NCBI GenBank assembly: GCA_963277665.1
Contig: OY728158.1
Span: 598,510,818-598,574,817, forward strand
DNA length: 64,000 nucleotides
Reading direction: 5' to 3'
Source of the DNA: Viscum album
Taxonomy: Eukaryota > Streptophyta > Magnoliopsida > Santalales > Viscaceae
How positions within the stretch are numbered: position 1 is the stretch's first letter; each line of letters begins with the position of its first letter. Below are positions 61,028-64,000 of the stretch, piece by piece. The notes beneath the pieces were generated by a model, which saw nothing but the letters and a program-made list of their open reading frames with translations, did not search any database and was not told where the DNA came from. Both the position numbers and the translations under genes were made by a program.

Positions 61028-63783
61028 TGTAACACCCCAAGGCTTTATAAAAATAGATTGAAATTCCTGAAACTTTGTTTTAAGTGGATATTTATAACTA
61101 GTCTTTAAACATAATTTTTCCACTTATATGTTTTGAATTTCAAGAAATGGTCATCTACAATTGTGATCAGTAAGTTATTTCGAGTCTGAAAGAACCGACT
61201 TGTTTTTTGTGAATAGTAACATACCCTTATGAATATTAATATAAATATTAATATGAACCTTATGAATATTAAATCATATTTTTATTTTTATTTTCTTAAG
61301 GATATAAGATAAATATATGTCGATTAATTTTTCAAGGTATTAAAAAAAGAGTTATATATTTAAAACTATTATTTTTTAATAATATATGATTTTATTTAAA
61401 AATTAAATTAATAATAGTTAGAAAAATATTTTCAAAAAATTTAGTTTATTTTTGAATTTTACAAGTCAAAAAATGGTTAGACTAAATTTTTGGTATTTTT
61501 CTGAAACAGTTGAATTTTCAGTGAATAGTAAAAATACATTTTGAGTTTCGGTGTGTTTAACAAAATCATTAATGATGTAATAATTCTGGTCAAAATGTGT
61601 ATAGTAAAAAATATTATGAGGTTTCCCAAGTGGCTAATACCATGGGAAAATAACATGGGCATGCCAATGTTTTTTCAAATACCACTAATGAGGTGTCCCT
61701 TGGAAATTAGTAAAATATTCCCTTACTTTTTCTATAAATACAAACACATTCCTTCATTAAATTCATTTCAACTTCCTTCTAAATGAATATATGGTCTTCT
61801 TTCCTCCCTATTGTTCCTCTAAATCTTTCCTCAGGCCCCCAAGGTCCCAACCTTCAATTTTTAGGAGTTTCTCTACAAGGTAAGGGAATCCACCACCCTT
61901 CTCTTTTTCAAGCAGTCATTTTATGTTATTCTTTTTAATTTACATTGGATTATGTTGGGATATTTAATTCCATATCACCCTAAATTACTATATTATTTAA
62001 TAATTATGAGATATCCCTTTTCTATCATCAATATATTTTATGAAATTTTAAGCGACGTCGTTAGGATTCCAAATTTTCGTAAGGGATTTCTCAACATTTT
62101 TTTATTTCAAGATTCTTTTATTTTCTTTTTCATTCCTCACCTATGATTATACAAGAGTAATGAATGATCTAGTATCTTACATATTATTTATTTCATAATT
62201 TTTATTTAATACTCAACATTATATTCCTTCTCCTCTTCCACTTATTCAAGAAATTAAAACACCGTCCGTGATGTGTCGATTTACCGACATCGTGGATGAT
62301 GTGATTTAAATTTCTTTACTTCCTTCAACAGTGGTCACGAAACCATTTTTATGGTTTAAAAAGATTATAATTTGTGTATTATAAATTATATAGGGTTATT
62401 GAATTATTTTTTACACATTTTATTAATTTATAAAACAAATTGAGTTCTTTACGATCGAAGAATCACCAAAATGACTTAAACAATGATAAATAATTCTTTA
62501 ACTTATAATGTACCATAATGTAAGAATTAAAAATGATAAAAGGTATAATTTATGTTTCTTGAAACATATAAATACCACTCCATTCCAATTATGGAGTTTC
62601 ACTTCCAATAGACAAGAATATCTATCATGAATCGATCATGGAAATCATGTAAAGAACGCACCCAAAACAACGGAAGGAACAAAATAATAACAATTAAAGG
62701 GAGAAATGATGTAATGAAATGATCATATAAGGAATTATAAACATTAATATGTTTCTTTAAGATATTAATAAAATTATTTTAACCATTATACAGTAGGTTT
62801 AAAATAATTTTTAAGTAAGACAAACTCGAGGTAAGGGAATTCTTAACCTGATTTACATTCTTTGGGTTAACTTTCTACTTCATTGTTTACATGGTATTAA
62901 AATTATTTAATTGATGAAATTTGTTTATATTATGATTTATTGTGTGTATTTATAGTGTATATAAATATTACATCCAATCTATTAAATATCAGATGAATTA
63001 TATGATATTTCATAGGGGCTTTTCTTTTAAAATCCTCTTTTAAAATTCTGTTTTATAATAGTCAAAAGCAATATTTTTATGCAATTATTCATGTTGTATG
63101 ATTAGGTTATGGTTCTTGGTAATTGTTTATGATGAAGGGTGGGACCTATATCTCCTTACAATGTATTTTTTATGTGTAATTTATAGGTTGGTTTTATGGT
63201 TACTCCATGTGTAACTGCGATGGTTACACAAATTGTAAGGTAGCCACAAGGGTTACAAATTATAAGGTAGACAAGAGGGTTACAAGATTATGTAAGTAAT
63301 GCCCCAAGATACCTTTATGGTTATATTTATGTTATTATGTATTGTGGGTATATTTTGGGAATCTCATGAAGTCAGTATATATGGGTGACAAGTATGTCTT
63401 TGGAAAATGATTTCATATGTTACAAGTATTCATGAACTAATGTGTTCTTACCTTATTTTTATATCCCTTACTGATATTTTTGTGCTTATCCCATGTTTTT
63501 AAATGACTTTAATAGGTTATAAGGATTGGTAAGACAAATAATGAATCCAAGTTTAATTTTTGATTAATTTTCAACAAATTCATGTATTATTTGAAAAGTT
63601 TTATATTTTGGAAGAAATGATAATTGTTTTTATGGTATCTACTCTGTATTAATGTGTAATGTCATGAATGTGATATGTCCCAATTCTCTAAAGCCCTAAA
63701 CTTGAAAATATCCTCAATGTGAAAGGAATTTATTTCTTGACTAAATTCAAGATTATGTAATATAATAAAGTTGGTTCCTTCTA
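61028..63783 (+). repeat. 3' LTR of the right-hand Tekay element
   Basis: 2756 bp, paired with 53600-56357. TATA box at 61732-61742, minisatellite at 63198-63300, end CCTTCTA. Confidence 0.9.
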
Positions 63784-64000
63784 ATATAATTAAAATAAAT
63801 ATCAATATAAATTATAAACATCTACATTAAATTCAATATAAGAGCAGGTAATGGAAATTTCAACATTTTCAATATATAACTATAATTATTATAAATTAAT
63901 AATACCAAATCTCACTAAATTGGAATTTCTTAAATTTCTCAAGTATACAATAGTCCTTGAAATTAAAAGATTCTTTTTGATAAATAATTTCAAGAATAAT
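63784..64000. other. Right flank: target duplication then AT-rich DNA
   Basis: 63784-63788 is ATATA, the second target-duplication copy. The remaining 212 bases are AT-rich with no recognisable feature. Confidence 0.55.

Larger units (their letters stand above)
53600..63783 (+). mobile_element. Full-structure but decayed Tekay-type gypsy element
   Basis: 10,184 bp on the plus strand: LTR 53600-56357, interior 56358-61027, LTR 61028-63783. Both LTRs start TGTAACACC and end CCTTATA or CCTTCTA. Primer site, gag, protease, RT, RNase H, integrase, chromodomain and purine tract follow in order. The LTRs differ by roughly 10-15% in the stretches I compared, so this insertion is much older than the one at 14527-26484. 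The LTR family is different: 2.76 kb long, and its sequence does not align with the 3.6-3.75-kb LTRs except in general layout. Confidence 0.9.

Overview
This window is plant nuclear DNA, strongly AT-rich, and made almost entirely of LTR retrotransposons. The evidence for a plant is the Tekay/Del-type chromovirus polyprotein (Ty3/gypsy with a C-terminal chromodomain), several primer sites matching plant initiator tRNA-Met, and a Sirevirus-like Ty1/copia gag. A large, repeat-rich angiosperm genome is likely; I cannot name the species. I found no host gene, tRNA, rRNA or CRISPR array.

Layout: (1) 1-8072, minus strand: a decayed Ty1/copia-type element with a Sirevirus-like gag remnant and no visible pol. 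Its 3' LTR runs off the left edge. (2) 8073-48830, plus strand: a very old Tekay-type element that hosts most of the other insertions. Its 5' LTR is cut by the copia element, and its internal region (8630-11321) keeps only gag and protease remnants. Its 3' LTR is split into three pieces (11322-14526, 26490-26980, 48192-48830). (3) 14527-26484, minus strand: a young, structurally complete Tekay element with 3607-bp LTRs about 1% different, a perfect 5-bp target duplication, PBS and PPT. It has a nearly intact gag-pol frame broken by two stop codons. (4) 26981-48191, minus strand: an old tandem array LTR-internal-LTR-internal-LTR of a related Tekay subfamily. (5) 48831-53594: unassigned AT-rich DNA with a degenerate 166-180 bp tandem repeat. 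(6) 53600-63783, plus strand: a third Tekay-type element with 2.76-kb LTRs, target duplication ATATA, and heavily mutated gag-pol.

Nesting order inferred from the interruptions: the old plus-strand element came first. The copia element then entered its 5' LTR, and the tandem array and the young element entered its 3' LTR. The young element is the most recent by LTR similarity. The 53.6-63.8 kb element is an independent, intermediate-age insertion (LTRs roughly 10-15% different where compared by eye).

The most unusual signals are the three-LTR tandem array, a paired GC-rich palindromic motif kept in the transcribed LTR leader of all related Tekay copies, the stop codon inside the zinc knuckle of the young element, and a one-sided G:C to T:A excess between its LTRs. 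The gag-only copia element is also notable. All identities come from reading translations and repeats by eye; no database search was run.
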